Assembly: GCA_018982785.1 (NCBI GenBank) | Contig: JAHHEN010000001.1 | Coordinates: 1-64,000 of the forward strand | Reading direction: 5' to 3' | DNA: 64,000 nucleotides | From: Enterococcus innesii | GTDB lineage: Bacteria; Bacillota; Bacilli; Lactobacillales; Enterococcaceae | Shown here: positions 39,747-49,217 of the stretch, one piece after another | Layout: the number at the start of each line of letters is the position of its first letter | Position numbering within the stretch: position 1 is the first letter of the stretch | Translations under genes and position numbers: made by a program | The notes under the pieces: generated by a model | What the model saw: the letters and a program-made list of their open reading frames with translations, nothing else | Databases searched by the model: none | Told to the model about the DNA's origin: nothing

Positions 39747-40844
39747 CTACTCGAAATAACTTTTTAATTCAGCCACGATCCGCTCGCTCGCTTGCCCGTC
39801 TCCATAGGGATTCTTGGCTTGTGCCATTTGTTTGTACGCTGCCTCATCTGACAATAAATGAACGATTTCTGAATACACATGCTCCTCATGGGTACCAATC
39901 AGTTTCAAAGTCCCTGCTACCACCCCTTCTGGGCGTTCCGTCGTTTCACGTACGATCAAGACGGGGATACCCAAGGAGGGTGCTTCTTCTTGAATCCCTC
40001 CTGAATCGGTCAAAACAAGGTAGCTGCCTGCCAGTAACTGATAGAATGCAGGGGCATCCAATGGTTCAATCAGTTGAATGTTTTGCTGCCCTTCTAAATA
40101 GTGCTGGGCAAGTGTACGGACGCGGGGATTTTTATGCATGGGAAAGACGATCGTCAGATCTGGATAAGCAACAGCGATGCGTTTTAGTGCACGAAAGACT
40201 TGTTCCATGGGTTGCCCAATGTTTTCTCGTCGATGCATCGTAACTAAAAGGATTTTTTTCTCACTAATTAGTTTTCGCTCTTTTTTTTGTGCCAAGGTGT
40301 GGTATAAAGCGTCGATGGACGTATTGCCTGTGACTACAATACGGTCTTGTGGGTGGCTTTCTTTTAAGAGATTGGCACGGCTTTGATCCGTCGGTGCAAA
40401 GAGAAAATCCGCTAGTTGATCAATCAACCGGCGATTCATTTCTTCCGGAAACGGATCATTCTTGTTACCTGTTCGCAGCCCCGCCTCCACATGACCAATC
40501 AAGATCTGCTGATAAAAAGCGGCCAGCGCAGCTGCGACTGCCGTCGTCGTATCGCCATGAACCAACACCACGTCTGGTTCTTCTGATTGAAAAATACCTT
40601 CGAGACCTTCTAGAATACGACTGGTGATACTGGTCAAGGTTTGATTTTCTCGCATGATAGCCAAGTCGTAATCAGGAGTCAGCTCAAACGCTGCTAACGT
40701 TTGTTCAAGCATTTCTCGATGTTGCCCTGTCACTATGATCTTCGATAGAAATCGTGGATCATTTGCTAGTTTCTTGATGACCGGTGCCATTTTGATTGCT
40801 TCGGGTCGTGTACCAAAAATAGATAATACCTTTATTTTTTGCAT
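39747..40844 (-). CDS. wecB: UDP-N-acetylglucosamine 2-epimerase (non-hydrolysing)
   Basis: 365 aa, GT-B-like epimerase fold. GTRPEAIKMAP at residues 9-19, VHGDTTTA, HVEAGLRTGNK, FPEEMNRR, and TDSGGIQEE are the family motifs. It interconverts UDP-GlcNAc and UDP-ManNAc. AAAGGAGAAGTAAG precedes the ATG at 40844. With wecC upstream in the same cluster it supplies UDP-ManNAcA. It is followed after 14 bp by a Mga-like gene. Confidence 0.93.
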   Translation of the reverse strand: MQKIKVLSIFGTRPEAIKMAPVIKKLANDPRFLSKIIVTGQHREMLEQTLAAFELTPDYDLAIMRENQTLTSITSRILEGLEGIFQSEEPDVVLVHGDTTTAVAAALAAFYQQILIGHVEAGLRTGNKNDPFPEEMNRRLIDQLADFLFAPTDQSRANLLKESHPQDRIVVTGNTSIDALYHTLAQKKERKLISEKKILLVTMHRRENIGQPMEQVFRALKRIAVAYPDLTIVFPMHKNPRVRTLAQHYLEGQQNIQLIEPLDAPAFYQLLAGSYLVLTDSGGIQEEAPSLGIPVLIVRETTERPEGVVAGTLKLIGTHEEHVYSEIVHLLSDEAAYKQMAQAKNPYGDGQASERIVAELKSYFE

Positions 40845-40875
40845 CTTACTTCTCCTTTTTTCAGCAATTTGTGCA

Positions 40876-41905
40876 TTAATCAAGTTGCTTTTTGTAGATC
40901 TTATGCCAACTCGTCATATACGGCGTTAACGCATAGTTTTTTTTGATCGTTTCTCTGGCCTGTTGACTGAGATTCGTTCGTCGTTCCTTGTTTTGTAACA
41001 GTTCACTCAATGTCTCGATCATTGCTTGAGTATCACCGGCAGCTACTAGGTAGCCATTTTCACCTGAGTGGATCAACTCCGGGATTCCCCGACATTGGTC
41101 GCTACATTGGGGATGCCTGCTGCCATGGTTTCTAAAATCGCCATCGGCAAGCCTTCGTGATAAGAAGGGAGAAAATGGACGGCAGCCTTGCGAAAAACAG
41201 CTGGTAACGCATCGGTTGCTACCCACTCATTTAAGAACACATTGGTCAGGGCTTCTTCTTGGAGCAGCTGGGCAACTTGTTGATTTTCTTGATCCCCAAA
41301 CAACATAAAGCGAACCTCAGGGAAGGAAATAGCCATTGCTTTGGCAACTGCCAACAGATCAAAACTGCCTTTTCTTTGCCCGATCCTGCCAAGAGTAATG
41401 ACCCATTTTGCGGTAGGGTCATAAACGGATTCCTCCGGCACCTCTACGGCATTTGGCAAGACCTCGATCGAGGTATCCGTAATTGTTTGGTAGAATGCTG
41501 CCCAGCTGCTACTTAGTACTACAAGCTGATCCACCCGTGATAACGTAAAACGGATCCACCACTTTGCCCATGAAGGACTGTTTTGATAAAACTGATCAAA
41601 TTGCGAAGCATGCATATGAAAAATCGTCTTGCAATGTTTTGGTGCTAGCAACAACAGCAAACTCTTGCGATAGAAACTGCCCTTTTGCGCAACGTGGAAA
41701 TGAAGGATCTGGCACCTTTCTTTTTTGATATGCCGACGAAAGGTAAGAAACGCTTTGAACTGCGTCCAATATTTTCCTTTTTCCGACCAGGTCGTATGAA
41801 TGATGAAACGCACGTCCTCTGGCGCTTGTGCTTTTTGGAAATTATGAATGACCGTTGCAATCCCCCTTTTGCTGCTGGATCTGGACCGATAAGTAAGATA
41901 TTCAT
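40876..41905 (-). pseudogene. GT4-family glycosyltransferase, two frameshifts
   Basis: Corrected length ~343 aa. The start is ATG at 41905 (MNILLIGPDPAAKGG), overlapping the flippase stop. One G is missing at 41862-41866, restoring GGIATVIHNF; one more at 41087-41090 restores ATNVGGIPELI. The donor-binding C-terminal half has TLGRIGQRKGSFDLL and the EX7E motif in YHEGLPMAILETMAAG. It is a retaining GT4 enzyme adding a sugar to the repeat unit; the donor is not predictable. Confidence 0.85.
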
Positions 41906-43317
41906 GCTTTGTTGATTTTCCTTTCTTGTACAAATCTAGTTACCTGCTTTAGTTCCTTGCGATAAAGAACAACGACGAAGAGCATCAGCAGCAAAACGAG
42001 GCTCTTTTCCAGCCAAAGAGTCCGATTGAATGCCGTAAACAGCGCAAAGCAATACAGCATGATCGAAAGGCTGATTTGGCGTTTGACTGAGAATCCCTGC
42101 CAATAGGTCATCGAAAAATATGTACGGGCAAAAAAGAAGACCAAGTACCCTAATGCCGTAGCACAAGCCGCTCCTGTGGCGCCAATTGTCGGTACGAGTA
42201 GGAGATGACCAAGGGAGGCGGCTAAGACCGCCAGCAAAGAGGCAGCAATATTCAAATGACTTTTCTTATAAAAAACGATCCCGAGATTGGTCGTTTCACT
42301 GATCGTCATCATCAAGGGATAAAAACATAACAAGGGAAACAAGTACTGGGCCTCTAAGTAGTCTTGCGACAATAAGATGACGATCGTTTCTTTGAAAAAG
42401 ACCATCAGTAAAAAGAAAATCGCCAAGACGAACATGATAAAGTGACTGACTCGTTCGTAATAAATCAATGGTTTGCCTTTTTTGAACCATTCATAGGAGG
42501 TGGGAATCCAAAAATTGGCAAAACTAACTTGTAGAATCATCAAGGCACTTGCCACTTTGAATGCAGCCGTGTAGATGCCCAAAGCGGCAAAATCAGCAAA
42601 ATAGCGCAGCATCATTTTGTCGATAATCATTAACAGGCTATAGAGGAACGTTCCCACCACCGTCGGCAAGCCAAAACGACTCAGCTTCTTGATCAGGTTG
42701 CGATCAATGTGGCGAATGAGCGGCCTAAAAAGCGCCAGGTTTGCCAGAACCAAAAGACAATCACCGATGATTTGTCCTAGAAGCATGCCATAGACCACCG
42801 TAATGAACGTCGGCGGACCAAAAAAGAGAAACAGCAATGTGATGAGCAAGACCATGAACTTCAACAAAATACTGTACACGGAGAACTGGATCGCTTTGTT
42901 TTGCATTCGAATCGTTAATAAAAGAAACCGTTCAAAAATCAGTAGTCCCGACGAGAGAGCAAATAAATAAATCGCACGGGTGTACTGTGGAGATTCAAAC
43001 AAAAGCTGCGAAAACGGTGCGGCAAAAACCACTAGGATCAGCTGGAAGATCAGCGATCCGAGCAACGGGACGAGCATCGCTTGTTGCAGCAACTCGCGTT
43101 TGTTTTCGTGGTCATGGTATTCCCTCGTGAAGGCTTGGTCGAAGCCGAGATAGATCACGTATATCAAAAAGGTCTGTGCCAGGAAAAACATACTGGTCTT
43201 CCCATATTCTTCGGGTGTCAAAAAGCTGGTCGTTACGGGCAAAAGCACCAGGTTTAAAACCGCCGAACCTAACGAACCGAGGGAGAAGAAGCCCAGCCTC
43301 AAAAGTAATTTTTTCAA
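41902..43317 (-). CDS. wzx: Polysaccharide repeat-unit flippase (Wzx-like)
   Basis: 471 aa with 12-14 predicted membrane helices and the polysaccharide biosynthesis/MATE-like N-terminus (SLGSAVLNLVLLPVTTSFLTPEEYGK). The family moves undecaprenyl-linked repeat units across the membrane. It sits between wzy and a glycosyltransferase and overlaps the latter by 4 bp. Confidence 0.85.
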   Translation of the reverse strand: MKKLLLRLGFFSLGSLGSAVLNLVLLPVTTSFLTPEEYGKTSMFFLAQTFLIYVIYLGFDQAFTREYHDHENKRELLQQAMLVPLLGSLIFQLILVVFAAPFSQLLFESPQYTRAIYLFALSSGLLIFERFLLLTIRMQNKAIQFSVYSILLKFMVLLITLLFLFFGPPTFITVVYGMLLGQIIGDCLLVLANLALFRPLIRHIDRNLIKKLSRFGLPTVVGTFLYSLLMIIDKMMLRYFADFAALGIYTAAFKVASALMILQVSFANFWIPTSYEWFKKGKPLIYYERVSHFIMFVLAIFFLLMVFFKETIVILLSQDYLEAQYLFPLLCFYPLMMTISETTNLGIVFYKKSHLNIAASLLAVLAASLGHLLLVPTIGATGAACATALGYLVFFFARTYFSMTYWQGFSVKRQISLSIMLYCFALFTAFNRTLWLEKSLVLLLMLFVVVLYRKELKQVTRFVQERKINKA

Positions 43318-43325
43318 TCAGTTGT

Positions 43326-44579
43326 TCACTCTTTCTCTGTTAAAATAATGCCTCCACAAATCAATCCTAAAAAGGTGGAAGACAATGCCGAATACAAAAC
43401 ATGCCCAGCAAAAAAACTATAAAAAAGCACCACGATCAAGGCAAAGCTATAAACCGATCGCTTTTTCGGCTGAAAGGCTAAGTAAACAAAATAGGCGAGC
43501 ATCAGCAGCAATAACGCTATTCCTAGTAGGCCTTGCCCGAAAAGGGTGTCGAAGAAGTCCATTTCAATTAAGCCAAGACGACCAAAGTGGGCCAACCGGT
43601 ATTCAAAGCCTTGGCCAAAGATCATGGTAAAGTGACGAGCCTCATCATTTAAGAAGGCGTTCATCCCACCAATCAAAAAATCACTTCTTGAACTAGAAAA
43701 TAAGCGGATCAAGTCTCCATCGAAAAGATGATAAAAATACACCATGCGTAGATAGGTTCCTTCGACGGCTTGGATCAGCAATGGTAGTCCTTGAATAAGC
43801 AGCCAAGCAATCGTCATAAAACTCATAAACCAGATAAACAGTTGTTGCAGGAATGCTTTACGATCAATACCTAGCACCAATCGGATTAAAAGATAGAACA
43901 AGACACCGACACCATAAAACACGCCGGTTTTCGTACCGACCAAGACCAAACAGACGAAATTTCCAGCGAATAAACTAGCCAAAAACAACGAAAACTTATG
44001 GGTCTGTTCTTTGATCGAAACAATTAGTGCCTGGACTGTAAAGGTGATGGAAACAATAAAGGCAAAGCTCGTATCATTATTGGCAAAGAAATAGCCTTTA
44101 TACCCAGCATCAGAATTGTCATAAGTTTGGTAGCCTAACCCTAAAAAATAGGGAATCAGTAGCCCCAAGGTGAAGCAGACACTAATAAAAATAAACAAGC
44201 TGTCATAGTGCAGTTTGGAGAAGTCGTTTTTTCGTTGATAGACATAATAAGGAATCAGTACCCATAAGAGGTATTTGATATACACCGATAGATCCTCAAT
44301 CACCCATTGCCAGCTGTACTCCAAAAAAAGCGCTTGTAACAGAAAAAGCGTAAGTGTCACAGCGATAAACCCATACGTTAAATACGTATAGTAGCTAAGG
44401 GGAATCTTTTCTGTCACGATCATAATCACTAAGAACAAAAAGAACAGCAGACGGTAGAACACGCCAACGGGAAAAGGAATGCCCAGACTTAGAAATAAAC
44501 CGTTTAAGACGTCGATTATCGGAAAAATGGCCACAATCCCCAGAAAGAGGCGGTGATGGCTTTGCTGTTTTGATTTCAT
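43326..44579 (-). CDS. wzy: Polysaccharide polymerase (Wzy/O-antigen ligase-like)
   Basis: 417 aa, ten or more membrane helices and one large extracytoplasmic loop (about residues 285-345). The composition and layout match Wzy polymerases, which diverge too much for a firm motif. The ATG at 44579 would overlap the corrected stop of the WecG-like gene (ATGA), which is why I prefer it to the upstream ATG at 44606. It is followed by the flippase gene after 8 bp. Confidence 0.78.
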   Translation of the reverse strand: MKSKQQSHHRLFLGIVAIFPIIDVLNGLFLSLGIPFPVGVFYRLLFFLFLVIMIVTEKIPLSYYTYLTYGFIAVTLTLFLLQALFLEYSWQWVIEDLSVYIKYLLWVLIPYYVYQRKNDFSKLHYDSLFIFISVCFTLGLLIPYFLGLGYQTYDNSDAGYKGYFFANNDTSFAFIVSITFTVQALIVSIKEQTHKFSLFLASLFAGNFVCLVLVGTKTGVFYGVGVLFYLLIRLVLGIDRKAFLQQLFIWFMSFMTIAWLLIQGLPLLIQAVEGTYLRMVYFYHLFDGDLIRLFSSSRSDFLIGGMNAFLNDEARHFTMIFGQGFEYRLAHFGRLGLIEMDFFDTLFGQGLLGIALLLLMLAYFVYLAFQPKKRSVYSFALIVVLFYSFFAGHVLYSALSSTFLGLICGGIILTEKE

Positions 44580-45321
44580 GCGTTTCTTCTTTTTCTCCCC
44601 ACACATACTGTAAAAAGCGCAAATTTCCTATGATATAGCGATCAAACATCCTAACTGGCTCTTGAGCAAAGCGATAAAACCATTCCAACCCTGCCCGCTG
44701 CATCCACAAAGGTGCCCGTTTGGTTTTGCCTGCGACGATATCAAAGCTGCCGCCAACCCCCATCGCAAAGGGCACTTGCAATACTTCGCTGAATGTATCG
44801 AGCCAAATCTCTTTTTGCGGACTAGAAAAAGCGACAAACAGCAAGTCTGGTTTCGTCCGTGCAATCTCTTTTGCCACGTACAATGATTCGTCTTCGGAAA
44901 AATAACCATGGTGAAAACCCGCTATGTTGAGGTCGGGATAAAGCTGTTGGTCATGTTTGACGACGGCTTCTACGACTTCCGCAGTTGCTCCTAAGTAATA
45001 AGGCCGCCAGCCTTTTTCTGCTGCTAGCTTGACGAGTTCGCGAAAAAGATCGATGCCCGTTACCCTTTCTGGTACAGGACAACCTAAATATTTCGCTGCC
45101 CAGACAATCGACTGGCCATCAGCCGTGATCAAAGCTGCCCGATTGACGATCGATCGCAACGAGGGATCATTGCGCATCAAGTTTATTTTTCCCGCGTTAA
45201 TTGAAACATGTTGTGCGGGGCCCCCTTGTTCGATCATTGCCTCGATTTTAGAAATGGTTTCTTGAAAACTTAGAGAATCTAGATTGCTTCCTAAAAGTGA
45301 CACACGTGTTTGTTGCTCCAT
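44395..45321 (-). CDS. WecG/TagA/CpsF-family glycosyltransferase (3' end probably frameshifted)
   Basis: The family domain fills residues 1-245: SLLGSNLDSLSFQETI, SINAGKINLMRNDPSLR, TADGQSIVWAAKYLG, RVTGIDLF, FVAFSSPQKEIWL, GVGGSFDIVAGKTKRAP. Members transfer ManNAc or ManNAcA to a lipid-linked sugar. As read, it continues ~60 odd residues into wzy. Adding one A to the A5 run at 44590-44594 would end it at 44576 with a normal ATGA overlap, so the real end is probably 44576. The start overlaps the upstream stop as TAATG. Confidence 0.87.
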   Translation of the reverse strand: MEQQTRVSLLGSNLDSLSFQETISKIEAMIEQGGPAQHVSINAGKINLMRNDPSLRSIVNRAALITADGQSIVWAAKYLGCPVPERVTGIDLFRELVKLAAEKGWRPYYLGATAEVVEAVVKHDQQLYPDLNIAGFHHGYFSEDESLYVAKEIARTKPDLLFVAFSSPQKEIWLDTFSEVLQVPFAMGVGGSFDIVAGKTKRAPLWMQRAGLEWFYRFAQEPVRMFDRYIIGNLRFLQYVWGEKEETHEIKTAKPSPPLSGDCGHFSDNRRLKRFISKSGHSFSRWRVLPSAVLFVLSDYDRDRKDSP

Positions 45322-45968
45322 TAGAATGCTCCTTTGGGTAAGAAAACAACGCCAATCGTTTTCATAATAATTTTCAAGTCCAATAACCAGCTTAGGTTAT
45401 TGATGTAATAAAGATCCAATGCGACCATCTCCTGAAAGCTTAATTCGTTTCGTCCACTGACTTGCCACAACCCTGTGCAACCGGGTGTGACAGACAATCG
45501 TTGCTTGTCTTTTTCTGAATAGCTGATGACTTCTCTTTCTAAAGGAGGACGGGGACCAATCAGTGCCATCTCCCCTTTCAAGACATTGATCAGTTGGGGC
45601 AATTCATCAAGACTCGTTTTTCTCAACAAACGGCCTAGCCGCGTCACTCGTGGATCTTTTTTTAGTTTAAACATGGCCCCTTCAATTTCGTTTTTATCAA
45701 GATACTGTCCTAATAATTGATCGGCATCAGGTACCATCGTTCGAAATTTGTACATCACAAACGTGGACTCATTTTTCCCAACACGGACTTGCTTAAAAAT
45801 GATCGGTGCGTGCCAGTTAGAACATTTGATCCCTATACAAATCAGCAGTAACAGCGGGCTAAGGATGACTAATAAGCCCAAGCTAAAGATGGTTTCTATT
45901 GATCGTTTCCAACGTACATAGCCAGTAACCCGAACTGTTGGCTGTTTGTCTAAAGCGGGTCTTTCCAC
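45321..45968 (-). CDS. Initiating sugar-phosphate transferase (undecaprenyl-phosphate PGT family)
   Basis: 215 aa: one N-terminal membrane segment (IFSLGLLVILSPLLLLICIGI), then the cytoplasmic bacterial sugar transferase domain with MYKFRTM, LGRLLRKTSLDELPQL, MALIGPRPP and GCTGLWQVSGRN. It transfers a hexose- or HexNAc-1-phosphate to undecaprenyl phosphate, the first step of the repeat unit. The start is a GTG at 45968 after AAGGAGGGG; an upstream ATG at 46016 would overlap the kinase gene and lacks a site. Confidence 0.9.
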   Translation of the reverse strand: MERPALDKQPTVRVTGYVRWKRSIETIFSLGLLVILSPLLLLICIGIKCSNWHAPIIFKQVRVGKNESTFVMYKFRTMVPDADQLLGQYLDKNEIEGAMFKLKKDPRVTRLGRLLRKTSLDELPQLINVLKGEMALIGPRPPLEREVISYSEKDKQRLSVTPGCTGLWQVSGRNELSFQEMVALDLYYINNLSWLLDLKIIMKTIGVVFLPKGAF

Positions 45969-45981
45969 AAAGTTCCCCTCC

Positions 45982-46623
45982 TTAATAATAGTAATTTTCG
46001 GCTGTATCCGTGCCATTCACGACGACACCTAAGATGTTTGCGTTGACAAGGCGCAGTTTTTTGACGGCATTTTTTGCGGATTGCTTGTTCGTTTTATCCG
46101 CATGAACAACTAAAAGTACACCATCAACTTTCTTGGCTAAGATCAAGGCATCAGAAACGACATTGACTGGTGGTGTATCAATAATGACCACATCGTATAG
46201 TTGTTTGACCTCTTGTAAAGCTGCGGTCATTTTCGAAGAAGCGAGCAAATCATTGGGATTTGACATGATAGCTCCACTAGTAATGATTGAAAATTCGCAA
46301 TCTTCTAAAATCACTTGTTGGACACAGCTTTCGATCGAGATAGCCCGTCGAATATAATTGGACAAACCCACATGCATTTCTTGTGAAAACAAATGATGTT
46401 GGGTGGGCTTACGCAGATCCGCATCAATCAATAAGGTTCGGTTGCCTTTTTGGGCATAGGCGACCGCCAAATTTGCTGAGACCGTGGATTTTCCCGTACC
46501 GCTTTCTCCTGAAGTGATCAAAATCGTTTGAGCATCTTGTTGTTGGCATAAATAGTCGACATTTTCGCGAATCAATTTTACTTGTTCGCTGATGATGGAG
46601 TAATTTTCCTTCATGCTACGCAT
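45982..46623 (-). CDS. Bacterial tyrosine kinase, CpsD/CapB type
   Basis: 213 aa. Walker A SGESGTGKST (about residue 40), Walker A' LLIDADLRKPT, Walker B VVIIDTPPV, and a short C-terminal Tyr cluster ENYYY for autophosphorylation. It works with the Wzz-like membrane adaptor encoded just upstream to control chain length. Start and upstream stop overlap as TGATG. The cognate phosphatase (CpsB/YwqE) is not in the window. Confidence 0.9.
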   Translation of the reverse strand: MRSMKENYSIISEQVKLIRENVDYLCQQQDAQTILITSGESGTGKSTVSANLAVAYAQKGNRTLLIDADLRKPTQHHLFSQEMHVGLSNYIRRAISIESCVQQVILEDCEFSIITSGAIMSNPNDLLASSKMTAALQEVKQLYDVVIIDTPPVNVVSDALILAKKVDGVLLVVHADKTNKQSAKNAVKKLRLVNANILGVVVNGTDTAENYYY

Positions 46624-47357
46624 CACACACGCTTCCTTCCTCTAAGGCTTCTCGACTGGATGGTTTTAAACGAAGCAACTCGTTTTTCTTTGCTTATCTC
46701 ACCGATGACTTTTACCCCTAAGACCTCTTCGATTTCAGTATTTGAAGCAAAACTGCGCTCAAAAACCAACAGGAGGAACACATACGTAAAAGCGAAAAGA
46801 AGACTTAAAAAAGCGGTCAAACTGTACAACAAAAATTTGTTTGGACGAGCTGGCGTTTCTTGCGGCAAAACGGCTCCTTCTGCCAAAATCGTGACATTAT
46901 CAATGTTCATGATCTTAGGGATCTCTTCACTAAAAACATTTGCGGTCGTATTGGCGATCTTCGCTGCGATCTTCGGACTTTGATGGTAGGCATTGATCTC
47001 AATGATCTGCGAGTTAGTGGCATTCGATACACTCAAAATCTCTGACAGTTCAGCCACATCATAGCTTCCCTCTAGCGCCTCACTGACTTCATTTAAGATG
47101 CGAGGACTCATGATGATGGTGCTATAGGTACTGACGAGCTGAAGGTCTGCCTGAATCGTCTGGTTTTCCAGACGATTGCCAGCTGCCGTTTCTGACTGAC
47201 TAATCAGCAACTGTGCACTTTTTTGATAAATGGGTTCAGCAAACAGGGTTAGATAAAGCAACATCGCTAGTAAGGGAACACTAATGATCATGAGGATCCA
47301 GCCTATTCTTTGCTGAAAAACTTGCTTCAATTTTTTTGTGTTTATTTCTTTATTCAT
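46623..47357 (-). CDS. Wzz/CpsC-type chain-length determinant and kinase adaptor
   Basis: 244 aa with two membrane helices (about residues 20-40 and 178-198) and an extracytoplasmic loop between them, the Wzz layout. The Pro-rich PARPNK precedes the second helix. The cytoplasmic C-terminal tail should activate the adjacent kinase. AAAGGGAAAACC precedes the ATG. It lies 40 bp downstream of wecC. Confidence 0.88.
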   Translation of the reverse strand: MNKEINTKKLKQVFQQRIGWILMIISVPLLAMLLYLTLFAEPIYQKSAQLLISQSETAAGNRLENQTIQADLQLVSTYSTIIMSPRILNEVSEALEGSYDVAELSEILSVSNATNSQIIEINAYHQSPKIAAKIANTTANVFSEEIPKIMNIDNVTILAEGAVLPQETPARPNKFLLYSLTAFLSLLFAFTYVFLLLVFERSFASNTEIEEVLGVKVIGEISKEKRVASFKTIQSRSLRGRKRV

Positions 47358-47397
47358 TGGTTTTCCCTTTCAATAACATAAATAGCAATCAAACCAT

Positions 47398-48651
47398 TTA
47401 CTGGGCGCTTGGTAATGCCCCAAGAGAATAGGCAGCATCGAACCTCGTTTTATCTGTCACAATATTTTTCGTGTCAAAAACGATTTTTTGTTTCATCGCT
47501 TGAATGGCGGCTGGCGCTATGTCTTTAAAAGCATCATGGTCACAGAGGATCAATGCCAGATCACTGTCTGTTAGTGCTACTTCGAGATGTGCAACATCAG
47601 AAGTGGCGACATAGGGGTCATAAGTGGTGACTTGCAGTGCTTTCTTTTGTTTCAGTCTTTTGGCGATCTCAATTGCCGGACTTTCTCTGGCATCGTCAAT
47701 ATTGCCTTTATAAGCCAACCCTAAGACCGCGATCTTGTTTCCGCCATGGATTGCTAAAATCTCTTCGACTTTTTTTATAATGAATTCAGGCATCTCTGTA
47801 TTGATCATCCGCCCCAACTGAATCAACTTTGCGTCTTCAGGTGCTGCCGCAACCACAAAATATGGATCAACCGCTAAGCAATGGCCTCCGACACCAGGTC
47901 CTGGTTGATGGATATTGACCCGTGGATGCTGATTGGCTAATGCAATCACTTGGAGTGCATCAATGTTTAGGCGATCCCCAATTTGGACCAATTCATTGGC
48001 TAGTGCAATATTCAAGTCCCGATAGGTGTTCTCCATCAATTTCGATAGCTCAGCGATACTTGCAGAAGTCTCCAACACGTTTCCTTTGACGAAGGTCTGA
48101 TAAATGCGTTTGCCTTGTTGGGTACAAGCGCTCGTCATGCCACCAATGATTCGGTTATTCATCACTAGCTCTTCAAAAATTTTCCCTGGTAAAACTCGCT
48201 CTGGGCAATGCAACAAATAGAGTTCTTCTCCAATGGTATAACCTGCTTTTTCAAAAAATGGTCCAACGATGTCCTCCATCGTGCGAGGTTGAATGGTCGA
48301 TTCAACAATGACAGTGTTGCCTTGTTCAAGATAGGGTAGGATAGCAGCCATCGCCGCCTTGACGTAGGACAAGTCGCAACTACCAAATTGATCAGCGAGG
48401 TTTGGCGTTGGTACGGCAATGATAAAAGCATCCGCTTTTTCTGGTACCAATTGTGCCTTGAATGTCTTTTTCGCTAAAGCTTGTGCTAGATAGCGATCAA
48501 TGTTGGGTTCTTCGATTGGGGCCAGACCTGCTTGAAGTGATTGAACGACTGTTTCTGACACATCAACCCCAACGACTTCAATCCCATGATTTGCAAAAGT
48601 AAGTGCTGTGGGTAGCCCGATATATCCCAATCCGATAACGTTTACCTTCAT
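47398..48651 (-). CDS. wecC: UDP-N-acetyl-D-mannosamine dehydrogenase
   Basis: 417 aa UDP-sugar dehydrogenase. NAD-binding GLGYIGLPTALTFA at residues 7-20, ESTIQPRT, LMENTYRDLNIALANE, the catalytic cysteine in GPGVGGHCLAVDP (about residue 260), and the C-terminal VLGLAYKGNIDDARESP. It oxidises UDP-ManNAc to UDP-ManNAcA in two NAD-dependent steps. The WecC assignment over UDP-Glc dehydrogenase follows the CLAVDP block and the presence of wecB. It overlaps the lipoprotein stop by ATGA. Confidence 0.9.
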   Translation of the reverse strand: MKVNVIGLGYIGLPTALTFANHGIEVVGVDVSETVVQSLQAGLAPIEEPNIDRYLAQALAKKTFKAQLVPEKADAFIIAVPTPNLADQFGSCDLSYVKAAMAAILPYLEQGNTVIVESTIQPRTMEDIVGPFFEKAGYTIGEELYLLHCPERVLPGKIFEELVMNNRIIGGMTSACTQQGKRIYQTFVKGNVLETSASIAELSKLMENTYRDLNIALANELVQIGDRLNIDALQVIALANQHPRVNIHQPGPGVGGHCLAVDPYFVVAAAPEDAKLIQLGRMINTEMPEFIIKKVEEILAIHGGNKIAVLGLAYKGNIDDARESPAIEIAKRLKQKKALQVTTYDPYVATSDVAHLEVALTDSDLALILCDHDAFKDIAPAAIQAMKQKIVFDTKNIVTDKTRFDAAYSLGALPSAQ

Positions 48652-49141
48652 TCGCTCTTAACATCCCATTCTGCCAATTGTTCTTCTCCAGGCTTATAAA
48701 TCAATTTTTTCGCCACTTGCCCTTCTTCTAAAGCAAAGGAAACTTGTCCAGTGATGGTTTCACCTACAGCGATCTCATTGCCAAACATCGCCATAGTATG
48801 ATCAAGTTCAAGAAGTTCCCCATCCTCGGTTTCTAGCAGGAAATCAATTGAACCTAACCCTGCGGCAACTGACCCCATATTTTCTGCTGTGATGGTAAAT
48901 GTATGTAAAACTTGTTCCCCATCTTCTGTTTTCTTTTGATTGATTTCTTGTTTGTCGATGATGATCTTTAATCCACCAATGATCGATTGCGGCTCGGCAT
49001 TGCTTTGGTCCGTGATTTGTTCGATCGGTTCGCTGCCTTGGGTAGTATCCGTCTTTGCTTGGTCATCCGTCGAGCAAGCCGCTAAAAAACTCCCCATAAG
49101 GGCGAGACTAAAGAAGGTAACGATTTTTTCTTCATGTTCAT
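48648..49141 (-). CDS. DUF4352-like lipoprotein (N-terminal frameshift)
   Basis: About 165 aa once corrected. A type II signal peptide ends in the lipobox FLAAC, followed by a Thr/Gln/Glu linker and a C-terminal Ig-like beta-sandwich of the DUF4352/TRF2-like kind (FTITAENMGSVAAGLGSIDFLL). Adding one A to the A6 run at 49124-49129 lets an ATG at 49135 or 49141 read MKKKIVTFFSLALMGSF. It is exported and lipid-anchored. A role in polymer export or attachment is inferred only from its place in the cluster. Confidence 0.8.
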
Positions 49142-49167
49142 TTGCTTTCTCTCTTTCTATCAATGAA

Positions 49168-49201
49168 GAGACCCTTGCAACAGGCAAGGTACAAGGGTCT
49201 C
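49168..49201 (-). terminator. Hairpin between the adhesin and the polysaccharide genes
   Basis: Perfect 10 bp arms GAGACCCTTG and CAAGGGTCTC, 14 nt loop. On the minus strand only short T-runs follow, so partial readthrough into the cluster is plausible. Confidence 0.55.
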
Positions 49202-49217
49202 TCGTAGTTTTTGTTTC

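Noticed and set aside
44395-44580. A natural 60-residue C-terminal extension of the WecG-like protein overlapping wzy
   Set aside because: The extra residues do not resemble the family, and one added base in an A5 run gives a normal ATGA junction.
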